Shown: positions 47,157 to 58,900, numbered from the stretch's first letter. The stretch is 64,000 bases of DNA from Artemisia argyi (GCA_030686995.1 CM060706.1:145334731-145398730), one strand, 5' to 3'. Translations and numbers: made by a program. Notes: a model not told the origin generated them from the letters alone.

Positions 47157-47331
47157 TGACGTGTCCATACCCCTGGTCCCCATTTTCCAATCCATTTTCC
47201 AGACATTCTGACGTGGTCTGGTCCCACCTGTCCCCTTATACTTTAGACCAAGACAAATTTCATTTTATTCCTATTTTCCTACGTGTCATCTGACGTGGCA
47301 TTAGTCCCAAATCAGCCACCCTTATATATAC
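47157..47331 (+). promoter_or_regulatory. GH3 promoter: ACGT elements and TATA box
   Basis: Four ACGT-core sites lie within 140 bp: TGACGTGTCC (47157), TGACGTGG (47209), TACGTGTC (47280) and TGACGTGGC (47291). CTTATATATAC (47321-47331) is a good TATA box about 100 bp before the ATG. TGTC words (CCTGTCCCC at about 47227; CGTGTC twice) could be non-canonical auxin-response half-sites; I do not see a perfect TGTCTC here. TGACG/ACGT next to TGTC is the composite type known from GH3 promoters. Function here is inference. Confidence 0.55.
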
Positions 47332-47426
47332 CCCCATCATTTCAATGTTTTCTCATCCATCAAAACACACACAACAAACAAACCCTAAAAAAAACTCTAG
47401 TACCAAACAAACAAACACACACACAA

Positions 47427-49995
47427 ATGGCGGTTGATTCTTCAATATCTTCGTCGTTAGGCCCACCGGCTAACGAGAAAGATGCGAAGGCTCTTCAGTT
47501 TATTGAAGAGATGACTAAGAATTGTGACCAAGTGCAAGAAAATGTTTTGTGTGAAATATTGACACAAAATGGTGAAACTGAGTATGTCCAAAAGTGTAAC
47601 CTTGGTGGTGCGACTGGCCGAAAGACATTTAAGTCGAAAGTTCCTGTGGTGTCGTATGAGGATCTCCAGCCGTATATTCAACGTATCGCTAATGGCGATC
47701 GTTCTCCTATTCTTTCCTCCCACCCCATCTCAGAATTTCTTACTAGGTAAATATTAATACTTCGTGTTTCTTTTACTTAAAAAAGAGTGACATAACATTT
47801 ATTTTTGTGTAACAAATGTTTGACTATATATTGCAGTTCTGGGACATCAGCTGGTGAAAGAAAGCTTATGCCAACAATAGCTGCAGAGATGGACCGTAGG
47901 CAGAAATTGTACAGTCTTCTCATGCCTGTCATGAACTTGTACGTAACATTAGTCTTTCCTTTATTTTCCAGTATATTTTTCTAGTAAATGTCTAAAGCTA
48001 GCCTAGATATTTAATGAAAAAATAAACGGTCAGTTTGCGCATCAAATTTAAATGTCAAAGAGACCAATTAACAAACTGCACCTAAACTTATTTTAAGTAT
48101 TCTTGTTTTAATTATGTTTTGTGTAGAGTGTGACAAATTATTTAAGTATTCATTAGATGCCTAGCTAGGAATATTATATAAAGTATAGAACAAATAGTTG
48201 CAGAACCAATCAAAATGTTAGTTTTCAAACATACCAAATGATATTATTTTTTAGAAGAAATAGATAAATTTTTGGCGTATGGACAACCATATGCTATTTG
48301 TAATTCTCTAGTTTCTTTATCGATCACGTCATTTCTCTTTACTTGTTAAGAGGATAAACTAAGAAAATATATCACTCGTATCTCAAAGACGTCTATTTTT
48401 AGAATGATGAAAGCAAACTATCTGCAAGTAACGAATTTATGTGCTAGTGGTAATTTGTTTCACGATAAAACTTTCTGGAAATAAATACTTTAATAAAATC
48501 ACTTTTAGAATTTGATTTTCTTGAATACACCATCTAATATCTTTGTCATAACATAAAATTATAATTTTTTATTTTATTAATAATCATAAGTAATGACCAA
48601 TATTGTTGTTGTTGCAGGTACGTGCCGGGTTTAGACAAAGGCAAGGGTCTATACTTCTTGTTCATAAAAGCCGAAACCAAAACCCCAAGCGGGCTAGTTG
48701 CTCGACCCGTTCTCACTAGTTACTACAAAAGCCAACAGTTCAAAACCCGCCCATACGACCCATACAATGTCTACACTAGCCCAAATGAAACCATCCTTTG
48801 TGTCGATTCCTTTCAAAGCATGTACTCCCAAATGCTTTGTGGTCTGATTTACCGTCAAGAAGTTCTTCGTTGTGGGGCTGTGTTCGCTTCTGGTCTTGTT
48901 CGGGCCATTAAGTTCCTCACTTTACACTGGAAACAACTAGCACATGACATCGAAACTGGAACCTTGAACCCCAAAATCACTGACCCAAATATTCGGGCTT
49001 GCATGTCGAAGATTTTGAAGCCCGACCCAGAACTGGCCCAGTTTGTTACAGGCCAATGCTTTGAAGGGAACTGGGAAGGGATTATAACCCGGGTTTGGCC
49101 CAATACCAAGTACCTTGACGTCATTGTGACAGGTGCTATGGCTCAGTATATACCGATACTTGATTTTTACAGTGGTAATTTACCTCAAACGTGTACAATG
49201 TATGCTTCTTCAGAGTGTTACTTTGGGTTAAATTTAACCCCTATGGTAAAACCTTCTGAGGTATCTTATACCATTATGCCAAACATGGGCTACTTCGAAT
49301 TCATCCCACATGACCCGCTCAACTCGGTGTCCAAGGCGAGTGACTCGCTGCCTCAACTCCTTGACCTTGCTGATCTCGAACTTGGAAAAGAGTACGAGCT
49401 TGTGATCTCGACTTACTCAGGTCTTTGTCGTTACCGGGTTGGTGACATTCTTAGGGTCACAGGTTTCCATAATGCTGCCCCACAATTCAAGTTCATTAGA
49501 AGGAAGAATGTTCTGCTAAGCATCGATGCTGATAAAACCGATGAAACTGAGCTGCAAAACGCTATCGAAAAAGCTTCTGAGCTTTTGAAGGAGTTTAATA
49601 CTGCAGTTGTGGAGTACACAAGTTACGGGGACACTACAACAATCCCGGGTCACTATGTTATTTACTGGGAGTTATTGGTGAAAGACCCGAGTCATGGGCC
49701 GAGCCACGAGGTGTTGGATCAGTGTTGTTTGGCAATGGAGGAGTGTTTGAATTCAGTTTATAGACAAAGCCGTGTTGCGGATAATTCTATTGGCCCATTG
49801 GAGATTCGGGTTGTGAAGAATGGTACTTTTGAGGAGTTGATGGATTATGCAATATCGCGAGGCGCATCCATAAACCAATACAAGGTTCCGAGGTGTGTTA
49901 GTTTTACACCTATCATGGAGCTTTTGGATTCAAGGGTTGTATCAACTCATTTTAGCCCAAAAGCACCTCACTGGGTGCCCGACCGACGCTTCTAA
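47427..49995 (+). CDS. GH3.1-like: GH3 family acyl-acid amido synthetase (probable IAA-amido synthetase)
   Basis: Three exons: 47427-47746, 47837-47938 and 48618-49995, with GT-AG introns of 90 and 679 bp. They join in phase to 599 codons, the usual GH3 length of about 600. ATP/adenylate motifs are present: [10 protein letters not shown] (residues 107-116), YASSE (336-340) and YRVGD (413-417). [40 protein letters not shown] and the C-terminal [11 protein letters not shown] are classic. The N-terminus (MAVDS...[15 protein letters not shown]) is closest, from memory, to GH3.1-type group II enzymes. These adenylate indole-3-acetic acid and conjugate it to amino acids in the cytosol, lowering free auxin. 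The start codon is the first ATG after a CA-rich leader. It looks intact and is the only clear host gene in the window. Subgroup is inference. Confidence 0.96.
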
Positions 49996-52089
49996 GATGC
50001 TAACGCTGTTAGTAACAAAATCATCTGAAAAATGAACAAATGTTTGGTTAATCATCTAAACATTACTAGTGTCTTTGGGATGTAGGTTATGAAAGTTAAG
50101 GGTATGATGTGTAGATTCTAAAAGTGAAGGGTTTGATTTGTAGGTTAAGTGAATGGTGTAATGGGTAGATTTAGAAAGTCTTGTAAGAAAATTGTGATTG
50201 TTGAAATGATGAAGTTGTTTTTTACTTTTTTAAGTATCTGTTCCATGTATATGACCTTGGTCCTTATGATCTTACGCTATGATTGGTATTTGTAAGTAAA
50301 AACGTTATACGTAATGTTGGAAAATAGTTTCCGTTAAAGCCAGTTTCGTGTCTACGGTGACAAGGCACCGACGTTAAGTGGCATGCAAAAGTTAGTCGAA
50401 GAAGGCTAGTCTCTGTAAATGTATAAAACCTTTTAAACATAACTTGGTAGTCATAACTCATAACTATGAACCTCGTCCTTGGATATTAATTGCATAGCAA
50501 ATTGTATAATCATCTTTTAATTGTATGAATTTTATGGTGTGTGAATGTGTATAATCTGGATATCAAAATGATTTGTGTAATGACTTTCGGATGTTGATCT
50601 TATATCCCTCGGTTTTAGAAAAAAATTTAATCGTATAAGATAGTTTATCACTTCCATCTAAAACACAAAAAATCAATCGGAAATTGTTTCATTTGATGTT
50701 ATGTTCTTTATATGAAAATAGAATGTGGTTATTTTTCACCAACCGAAATTCATTTATTCTCGGTTATATTATCAACTATTGTGATGGTTTGTTAAACGTC
50801 GGGAAAAGACGAATTTTAGTAGGATTGGAAGATAAAACCGCTAATGATTTGATTAAAATCGTGTAGCTCTCAAGCATGAGCGCAACCTCCTTGGCCCTCA
50901 TAGATTGTAATCGCGGTACCAAGCTAACTATAATGAGAGTATACTGTGCAATCTTTGATTTCAGATAAACACAATTAAATATTATCATTGATAACACTAA
51001 AATTATCGACGCTAATAGACAAGTGATAAATATTTTGTGAGGATTTAATTAACAAATACGCATTGCGAAAATTAAATAAAATATAAACGTAAGGTAGTTG
51101 TTCTTTTGGATTGGTGGCTTTGGTCGTTCAACTATATATAACTTTATTTAGATTCTCATATCTAAAATGTTTCAAACAGTCAAGTCAAGTCGTAATCGCT
51201 GCCTTTCAAAAACCTTTCTTAATTATCGTCGTGGGAGTAAGCGTCATCTATGTCCAACATGTTGGCTGGGAAAAATTAAAATACTACTAGTATATGTTTC
51301 TATGTAATTATTACTCAATTAAACATTATGAAGCTTGTTTTATGTGATCACCAAGTAATGCCACAGATTCACAAGCCTATAGTACATTTATTTGTTAGTT
51401 TTAAACGTCCAATCTAAAGTGCCAGATATCTAAGTATTTTGGCCTTTATTTACTTTTTTAACACGTCGCGCATTCTCTTTAAACACTACAAAATTATACT
51501 ATTAATAGCTGAGCTATGATAATGACTTGATTAATCAATACTAATCGTTGGATGTTAATGCAAGTAGCTCATATTAATGAACGTACGTAGATGGAGATGC
51601 GTACTGTTGGAACTTACAAGACCCAAAAACCAAACCTAAAAAGGTGACATTTTTGTTGCCTGATTTGTAACAAGCTCGCAGTAATGGAGAAAACCAACTG
51701 TGAATAAGTACAGATCCTTAAGATTAAGTATTTTGAGTGTTCAGCTCAGAAGTTCTAAATTGTAGTATGTTAATCTCAATCTTCTGAATAAGTACAAATC
51801 CTTAAGATTAAGTATTTTGAGTGTGTTTGTCAAACTAACAGTAGCAGTAATCAGTAGCGGAAAACATTTGTGTAACTAGCGTTCAAACAAAATTAAAAAA
51901 ATCAGCATACTGCTTGTCCAAAAGGCTTTATATATATGAAGAGTTGAACGCTATTGCTAGCTAGTTGTTTCAAAACATATCAAAATGTTGTAAACTTTTG
52001 TATTATGTCCGTGTTATTCAATGACAACCTTCTAAAATGTGATAAAAGTGTTAAGTCTCATTCTGTTTCGATCGATTTGAACCACATGT
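49996..52089. other. GH3 3' flank, no further gene
   Basis: Presumed GH3 3' UTR up to about 50250, then AT-rich sequence without a supportable gene. A 39-bp direct repeat (AATAAGTACA-ATCCTTAAGATTAAGTATTTTGAGTGT) occurs at about 51703-51741 and 51785-51823. Confidence 0.6.
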
Positions 52090-52175
52090 GTTGGAGAGAA
52101 TAATTGACGTGCATTCCACTAGTGACAAATTACATTATATGATTACAAAAGAATTACACTAGAAGTGGGCTAAGT

Positions 52176-53558
52176 CTAAAACACAATAATTAAGACCAAG
52201 CTATAACACTCCCCCACAGTTGGAGTGGGACAAGACTGAAAGCTCAAGCTGGTACGAAACTCCTCAAACAAAGCAGAAGGCAATCCCTTGGTGAATATAT
52301 CAGCATATTCATAGCGAGATGGTACATGAAGAACTCGAACCTCACCAACAGCAACAAAATCACGAACAAAGTGGATATCTATCTCAATGTGCTTAGTGCG
52401 TTGAAGTTGAACCGGATTAGACAGCAAATAGACAACACTAACATTATCACAATAAACTAAAGTAGTAGAAGATAAAGAAGTGAGCAGCTCACATAATAGA
52501 TTCCTCAATCAACAAGTCTTAGCAACAACATTAGCAACACCACGATACTGAGCCTCACAGCTGACGCTTAGAAGACTAAGAAAACAGGTTGTTGCCAAGA
52601 ATCACACAATAGCCCGAACTCGATCGGCGAGTAGTAGGACAACCTGCCAAATCAGTATCTGACTAAGCAATCAAAGATGTAGTGGAGGATGAATATAACT
52701 GCGATCCATAGTCCAATGTACCTCGCAAAATAACGTAGAATCCGCTTAAGAGTCGAAAATTGAGGCTCCCGTGGATCGTGCATATAAAGACAAACGTGTT
52801 GTACCGCATAAGAAATATCCGGTCGAGTGAAAGTAAGATAGTGCAGTTAGGGCTGAGCAAACCACCCGAACGGACCGGACCGACCGAGACCGGACCAACC
52901 ACATTCGGTCCTGTCCTCAGTCTTGGTCGGTCCGGTCCGGACATGATCACAAACCGACTATTTTGCCTAGTTGGACCGGACCGACCTACCGAGACCGGAC
53001 CGGACCGACCATATTCGGTCCGGTTCTTGGTCTCGGCTTTTGGGCTAATTCGATCTCGGTCTTGGCCGATTCGGTTTGGGACCAATGCTCAGCCCTAAGT
53101 GCAGTGCACCAGCAAGACTGCGATATAATGTCAGATAGATACAGGGGCACCGTCGACCCCCAACTTGGACTCAGTATCAACAGGAGTCCAACATGGATTG
53201 CAAGCAACCATATGAGCTCTCTCAAAAATCTTTTAACACACTTAAGCTAAGACAAGAACATTCTTGACGAATTACGGACCACTGAAATACCCATAATATA
53301 AAAAGAGAACCAAGATAAGTCATTGAGAATTCCTGGTGCAATGAAGTAATAATCTGCTGTAACATAACCTTGGAGGAAGCAGTCAATACAATATTATCAA
53401 CATATAACAGTAAATAAGCGGTGTCAACCCCTGTCTGTAAATAAATAAAGATGAGTTACAACGGCTATGAGAAAAATCAACACGAGTAATATAAATAGCA
53501 AATCATTGAAACCAAGCCCAAGAGGCATGCTGGACAAATTACATTACTATAATTAACA
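52176..53558 (-). pseudogene. copia RT/RNase H remnant
   Basis: From right to left, a decayed RT part shows the TRPDISYAV and STLKRILRY motifs (about 52840-52740) next to the MITE. The RNase H end is open at 52508-52176 with VYCDNVSVVYLLSNPVQ, RTKHIEIDIHFVRD and ADIFTKGLPSALFEEF. Stops and frameshifts separate the pieces. Right of the MITE (53106-53558) the frame is heavily decayed. Confidence 0.82.
52848..53097. mobile_element. hAT-type MITE 2, nested in the copia remnant
   Basis: 250 bp with the same TIRs as MITE 1 (TAGGGCTGAGCA / TGCTCAGCCCTA) and a perfect 8-bp TSD AGTGCAGT (52840-52847 and 53098-53105). The core consists of GGTCCGG/CCGGACC and GACCGAGACC words on both strands, unlike the CGGTTCGG core of MITE 1. 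Confidence 0.92.
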
Positions 53559-53982
53559 TGTTTGAGAGAATAATTGACTTGTATTTCACCAATGACAAAT
53601 TACATTATATAATTGCGAAGGGATTATTCTAGAAGTAGGCTAAGCCTAAAACACAATAACTAAGCCCAAGCTAAATATATGTCGACTAACAAACTTGAGT
53701 ATCAAGTTGAAAATACAGATAATGATGGTGCCATTTCAAAAAGACTTCGACCATGGACACAACTTTTACTTACACAGTTACACTTTAATTTGTGCTTATG
53801 AGATTCCTTACCTGTCAAAACAGAGTCTACAATATTGAATTTAATTATTATGCATATTGAAATTAATGCAAAGAACTCAAGGAATAATTATTTAAAGTGA
53901 AAAAAATATATGATGTCTCCATCTAAAAGTACTACATGTAATGAACTAGGCCGGCAACTTTGCATGCAAAAGTACTACGAGT

Positions 53983-53986
<4 letters not shown>

Positions 53987-54020
<34 letters not shown>

Positions 54021-54386
54021 GTGAATTTCAACTTAGAAACGATCACCTTCGCGGTCAGCGAAGGCCTCATCGCCACCCCACCAGACTATGTTGTCTTAAC
54101 CGGGTCCACGCTGATCTCAGGTGGTACGGGTTTCCCCCGGAAACCGTACTGCCTCCACACAAGTTTACCTTGCTGGAGAAACAGCCGGATGAAAACCGGG
54201 CCATGCTCAAGATTTGAACCCCCGCAACGAGTGGCTTGAAGGTTCAAATCTATCATTGCAATATATCTCCGGAACAATATGGTCTACAAGTGGACTACAA
54301 GTGAGGACTTCCCGGGTGGTCACCCACCCGGTACTACTCCCACTTGTGGCTCGCTTAACAAGTTAAGCCCCACCTATTAGACCACA

Positions 54387-54388
<2 letters not shown>
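53987..54388 (-). mobile_element. SINE-like element with a 5S rRNA-like head
   Basis: Read on the minus strand: CTTGTGGTCTAATAGGTGGG, then about 64 bp (54366-54303) closely resembling the 3' half of plant 5S rRNA, including GTTAAGCG, GGGAGTAGTACCGGGTGGG and GGGTGACCACCCGGGAAGTC (intragenic Pol III A- and C-box regions). About 270 bp of unrelated body follow, with two GGTTCAAATC-like words (B-box-like, about 54214 and 54241), ending in a 30-base A run (plus-strand T run 53987-54016). A Pol III-type head plus a poly(A) tail is the SINE layout. Alternative: a fragment of a Cassandra-type TRIM, whose LTRs carry 5S sequence. No clear TSD was found. Confidence 0.55.

Positions 54389-54434
<46 letters not shown>
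54389..54434. repeat. Poly-T tract
   Basis: 46 T in a row directly against the 5S-like head side of the SINE-like element. It could be the A tail of a second, older retroposon in the same orientation. Confidence 0.9.
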
Positions 54435-54439
<5 letters not shown>

Positions 54440-54858
54440 TTCTAATTTAAAAGTTCTAACTATCAAATGCAAGACAATAAATTATAAACTTTTGACACCT
54501 TATCTGTTTCTTCAAAAAAAATAATTCAATTTTTCTAAGCTTATTCTCTGCCTAGCTACAACTGATAGTCAAATTTGAATTAGAGTTGAGTTAGTTCAAA
54601 TACCATACATTACTCACATACCAAGGGACATATATGGACCATTGATTTAATTGTGATAAATGGTTGAGATCAAAATAGTTACTACTAATAAAATACACGG
54701 AGGAGCAATTTAGTAAACTTACACTTCCAACAAACACCACACTATCGCATTCATTTCATCACAACTTCCCTCACCAAACACATACTACTCACTGAAAACA
54801 AACCGATCAAAATCCAAACCCTAGAAACACACCAGATCTACCAATCTCACCGGTAAAA

Positions 54859-55446
54859 ATGGCGGAAAGTGGCGGAGATGATATAGTACTGAAACCATAC
54901 CCATCTAAGGAGAAAAAGAAGAATAAAAATACGGTTAAAAAACCGATTAAAGGTATACTTATACATTTTAAACAATAAATTTACTATTTCTTACTATCAT
55001 ATATGTTTGAAATATTGATGCGTACTATGTATAGAGAGTATACTGAAGATGTTATGAATTTACATTGATTATTGAATGTTTATGTAAGTTATTGTGATTT
55101 TATGAAGAAATAAGTAACTAGAAATTAGGTTTTCAAAGTTAACAGACTAAATCAGTTGATGTTGAAATAAAAAACACAGATTAGAAGCATTTATTAAAGG
55201 CGTCTTATGCGGCTAAGCCTTCGGCTTAGCCGCAGAAGAAGGAAAAGCCGAAGGCATCTTCTGCGGCTAAGCCGCATAAGACGCCTTCGCCGCCAAAGGC
55301 GTTGGTTGCGGCTAAGTCGCAGAAGAAGGCGTTGGCTGCGGCTAAGCCGCAGAAGACGGCTTCGGCTATGCCAAAGGCATTGGTTGCGGCTAAGCCGCAG
55401 AAGAAGGCGTTGGTTGCGGCTAAGCCGCAGAGGACGCCTTCGACTT
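54859..55446 (+). pseudogene. Possible first exon plus Ala-Lys-Pro repeat exon, unknown gene
   Basis: A good plant 5' end: a C/A-rich leader without ATG (about 54720-54858), then ATG at 54859 and a Lys-rich frame (MAESGGDDIVLKPYPSKEKK) to a GGTATAC donor-like site at 54952/54953. An acceptor-like ACACAG at 55179 precedes a repeat-encoded open stretch (55197-55446) of AAKPQKKALV units, ending in TAA. The assumed join meets an in-frame TAG right after the acceptor (55182-55184), and another TAG lies at 55227-55229, so this is broken or the exon model is wrong. Lys/Ala/Pro repeats recall histone H1-like or nucleolar tails. No domain is recognised. Confidence 0.35.
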
Positions 55447-55480
55447 AAATGAAGACACATTTGGCATACACAAAGGCATA
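55197..55480. repeat. GC-rich minisatellite with hairpin
   Basis: About six to seven imperfect copies of a roughly 30-bp unit (GCGGCTAAGCCGCAGAAGAA + GGCGTTGGTT). At its left edge GCGGCTAAGCC-TTC-GGCTTAGCCGC (55210-55234) is a perfect 11-bp-stem hairpin. The unit itself contains the short palindrome GCGGCTTAGCCGC on the minus strand. It is strikingly GC-rich against its AT-rich surroundings. Degenerate TTTGGCATACACAAA copies continue to about 55560. Confidence 0.85.
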
Positions 55481-55716
55481 GGATGCGGCTTATATGTAAA
55501 TGCCTTTGGCATACACAAATACTACGCCTTTGGAATAGAAAAAGCCGTAGGATGCTGCTTAGTCTGTATTTTATCACAGAGGTGAGATCTATAAAAAACA
55601 ACTAGTATCTAAAGTACATATAATCAAATCTCAACCATCCAATCCCCCTCCATCTAATGGCTGAGATGCATCCAAAAATTACAAACAAGGGCAAGATAGT
55701 AAAAATCAAGTATCTT

Positions 55717-55719
<3 letters not shown>

Positions 55720-55783
<64 letters not shown>
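55720..55783. repeat. AT microsatellite
   Basis: About 64 bp of AT repeat directly before the Helitron end at 55784. Confidence 0.95.
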
Positions 55784-55784
<1 letters not shown>

Positions 55785-55995
55785 TAGTTTTCGAAGCCCG
55801 CCCGATGGGCAGGCATGACTTGTAATTTTACAATTTAATTTAATAATGTACGGATAATAGTGATCTTTTATAGTTATTTCTTATGTATTCACCCGACGTG
55901 TGGACATGAGTTGTATTTTTAATCTAATGTTGTAGGGATATCAGTGATCTTTTATAGTTATTTTTTATGTATTCGCCTGATGGGCGGCCATGACA
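55784..55995 (-). mobile_element. Helitron 3' terminus with subterminal tandem repeats
   Basis: On the minus strand a hairpin GCCTGCCC-ATC-GGGCGGGC (55796-55814, one mismatch), 8 bases, then CTAG (55784-55787) next to a host T in the AT tract. This is the same geometry as the terminus at 16802. Inside follow about two and a half copies of a roughly 95-bp repeat (TGATCTTTTATAGTTATTT-TTATGTATTC then GCC-GATGGGCGG), each carrying a copy of the hairpin text (55799, about 55890, about 55974). The 5' end was not found; the element extends rightwards. Confidence 0.6.
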
Positions 55996-58900
55996 TGTAT
56001 TTTTATTGGTAAATAATATATAAGGAAATTATTGTGAATCATTAGTTATTGGACTATTGATATGAAATTAAATTTATGGTCAAACTTTATGCATAAGGTA
56101 TTTACAGCATGACATCGTAACTCTTGCCTTTGGCAATAGTAGTTACAGGTCGCTTGTACCAAAAAGTTATGCGCTACCTATAACTCGTCCATTTTTCGGG
56201 TTTGAATCACAACTGTGAGTTTGACTAATGACTAAAAGTATGTTGCACTAATTTGAGGTGTCATTATACATCTAATGCTCAAAAGTAGCCTGTATTAATT
56301 TATACATGTTGTCATTATACATCTAAATGCCTAAAATCACCAATGTATATCTAATGCCTAAAAGTGCCTCCCCTAATCAATAAAAGTTATATACATGTTA
56401 GATGTAAAGTCGGATATGGGAAGTCTGCAATTATGGATGCTGTAATTCACCTATAGTTTGAACTCATAGTAATATACACATTTAGATTTTTACTAATGAC
56501 TAAAAGTAGGATGCACCTACCCTGTTTTTGAGTTTTGATCAGTTTTCGGATTTTGATTATGGATTCAAGTATTATGTAACAGTTTGGAATGATAGCGTAA
56601 GTTATTACTATAGCAAGCTGCATACCATAAATTGTAGACATGTCTCCTCAGTTGCAATTCTAAATGCGATCCCAAATGCATTTCCTTGAGCCACTTCAAG
56701 AGTCATCAATGATAAAGTGTCGCACGTTTCCCTAAGCTGCTAAGGAGACAATAGCTATGTAGCAATATAACTGCAAAATCAGACCCACCAAAATACTCAG
56801 ATAGTGATGTACTAAAACTTAAAATAAAAAGCAAAGTTGCCTAGAAAAAGTTAACAAATTTTTTAATGGAAAATGCTGTTAATTTTCTTTTATACACTTA
56901 AAATTTTTCGGCCCAAGGTATTTTGATCCAGTAACCGATCAAAATGAGGTGTCGCGGCTGTGGTATCAGTAACTTTTTAGTTCACGTAAAATTATGTTCG
57001 CTTCAAATTGTTGTTTGACAAAATTTAACTGGACGTAGGTAAATAATGAATAACGGAAAATATGTTCAACAAAAATATGAAAAAAAGGACAGTTTCCATG
57101 TATTCTATGTTAATAGAGAAATTATAAGTATGCCATTATCCATAAACAACTTATTAGCTTATAACAGTCTGATTCACAAACAGACCATTTCAAATTTACT
57201 TCATATTGAACCCATATTATATGTATTAGTTTCCCTTTTAATAGGGCGTGATTTAGGTGATTACCATGACCGATATTTAATAAATTAAAAAACAAAAAAA
57301 ACCAACAAAAGTATAATCAAGAACCACTATTGCCCTAAACCCGTAAAATCAAGAACCACCTTGCAAATTACACAAGTTTTGAACACTTTAATATAATAAC
57401 ATAATAGCAAGTTCTTAGAAGAAAGGGTATTAGCACCAATCTATATGTTTTCAACTATCTACTTCTTTTTAAAGAGTATGAGTGGTGACAATGGTTAGTC
57501 GTTAGTGGTGGTCGTTTGATTAGTAAGTAATCTTGCTCTTGGAATTCCCGAGCACCTGTCCTCAAAAGTAACCAAAAAAAAAAGAAATAAAAAAATCATT
57601 CATTGGAGTAACTTTTCATGTCTTTTGACATTGGAACTCAAATTTTCATGATATAACATGATATCAATATGTGACAGTGGTGCATGACAATGCGAAAGAC
57701 AAAGTATTTTAATCTCAATTGTGTATAACTGGAAAAAAGAGTAAACACGATTAGTCAACTTGGAAATCATGCCATGAAACTTCAGTAAACCATATCAACA
57801 ACGTATTAAGTCTTTAAACTTCATGACTTTGGTTTTTTTTATTTGTGATTTTACATTAGAACACATTAAAACATACAAAATGCGATGGAAACTTTGTGGT
57901 TCAATAGAATAAAATAATTAACAAATTCAAAAGAACTACAAAGTTTCAGCTATAGATATGAATGCTCTTTGCCTCTTTCGTTGGTATATTAACTTAATTA
58001 CCATTTGAGGGAACACAGTAGTATCATGATAATCTTTAATAGCTTTCGAAAGTTCAAGCATTTGACCTGTACAACACAAACTAATACTTCTCCTTTGATA
58101 TCAATAAGTCAAACATGCGTTGTTACCCATTTGAAAAAGTAAAGTGCAGGTACATAATCACATGGCAGTTAATATTAATAATAATAGAGCAAGACATCTA
58201 TAGAATCTCCTATAACCATAAATGAACCTTTTTAGAAAATTTTATGTACTTCCAAATTCAAGTCTTAACACTATATAGGAAAAAAAGGGAATATCTACTT
58301 TTTCCTGAAACCTAAGACAATGCAAACCATGGTTTACTACCATCTGGTTCTTGTACTGAACACGATTATACGTAGTAAATATTAAACTCAACAAAATCCT
58401 TTGTTTGCCTAACTGATTAGCATATCAAGGTTTCTACCAATTCATATCATCATATAGCCAATCAAACATAGGATCTTCTTATCAAAAAAGGGATACACAT
58501 TTAACATTATGAGCTGCTATTTTTCAAACCGAATAAGCACCTCATAAACACAAACGTACTAATGCTTATATTCTCTTATAAAGTGAAATAAATTCACTAA
58601 CTAATATCATGTTGTCTCATAAGGATCTTAGATGTTCTAAAAAAGATTAAGACATGCGATCCTATTTGTCTTATGTAACATAATATAGTACAAATGGGAC
58701 CTATGCATTAGAAACAGTATCAGCCTTTGTATTCATTGTAGTAATCTTAATGCATATAAAAAACCAAGCTAACCTTACTTTATGCTACGTGGCTGAATTA
58801 TATATTAACATAATGATTTATAAGCTAGTTCTTTTATGTTGTTGTCCCGTCTCTAACTGTATTATTTTTAGGGGTAGCCACATTAATCCCTCTAATAGCA

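Larger units (their letters stand above)
52090..53679 (-). mobile_element. Internally deleted copia element with 119-bp LTRs
   Basis: Left LTR 52090-52208 (on the element strand TGTTATAGCTTGG to CTCTCCAACA) is preceded on the element strand by a PPT (GTGGGGGAGTG, about 52207-52217). A diverged copy lies at 53559-53679 in the same orientation. The internal part is only about 1.35 kb, of which 250 bp is a later MITE. It codes for the RT C-terminus and RNase H only. No PBS is visible next to the right LTR, so gag, protease, integrase and the 5' leader are deleted. The right LTR's outer end is blurred and no TSD could be read. Confidence 0.75.

Noticed and set aside
52663..53085. 140-codon minus-strand and 112-codon plus-strand frames rich in Pro/Gly/Arg
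   Set aside because: They run through the repetitive core of MITE 2.
53960..54277. Small frames over the SINE-like element
   Set aside because: Start in the T run or in non-coding Pol III-type sequence; no coding evidence.
54303..54366. Genuine 5S rRNA gene
   Set aside because: Only the 3' half-like part is present, with changes and a foreign body plus A tail; no tandem 5S array.
55194..55601. 135-codon Arg/Leu-rich minus frame and 81-codon Arg-rich plus frame
   Set aside because: Alternative frames of the minisatellite; the Ala-Lys-Pro frame is the more protein-like one.
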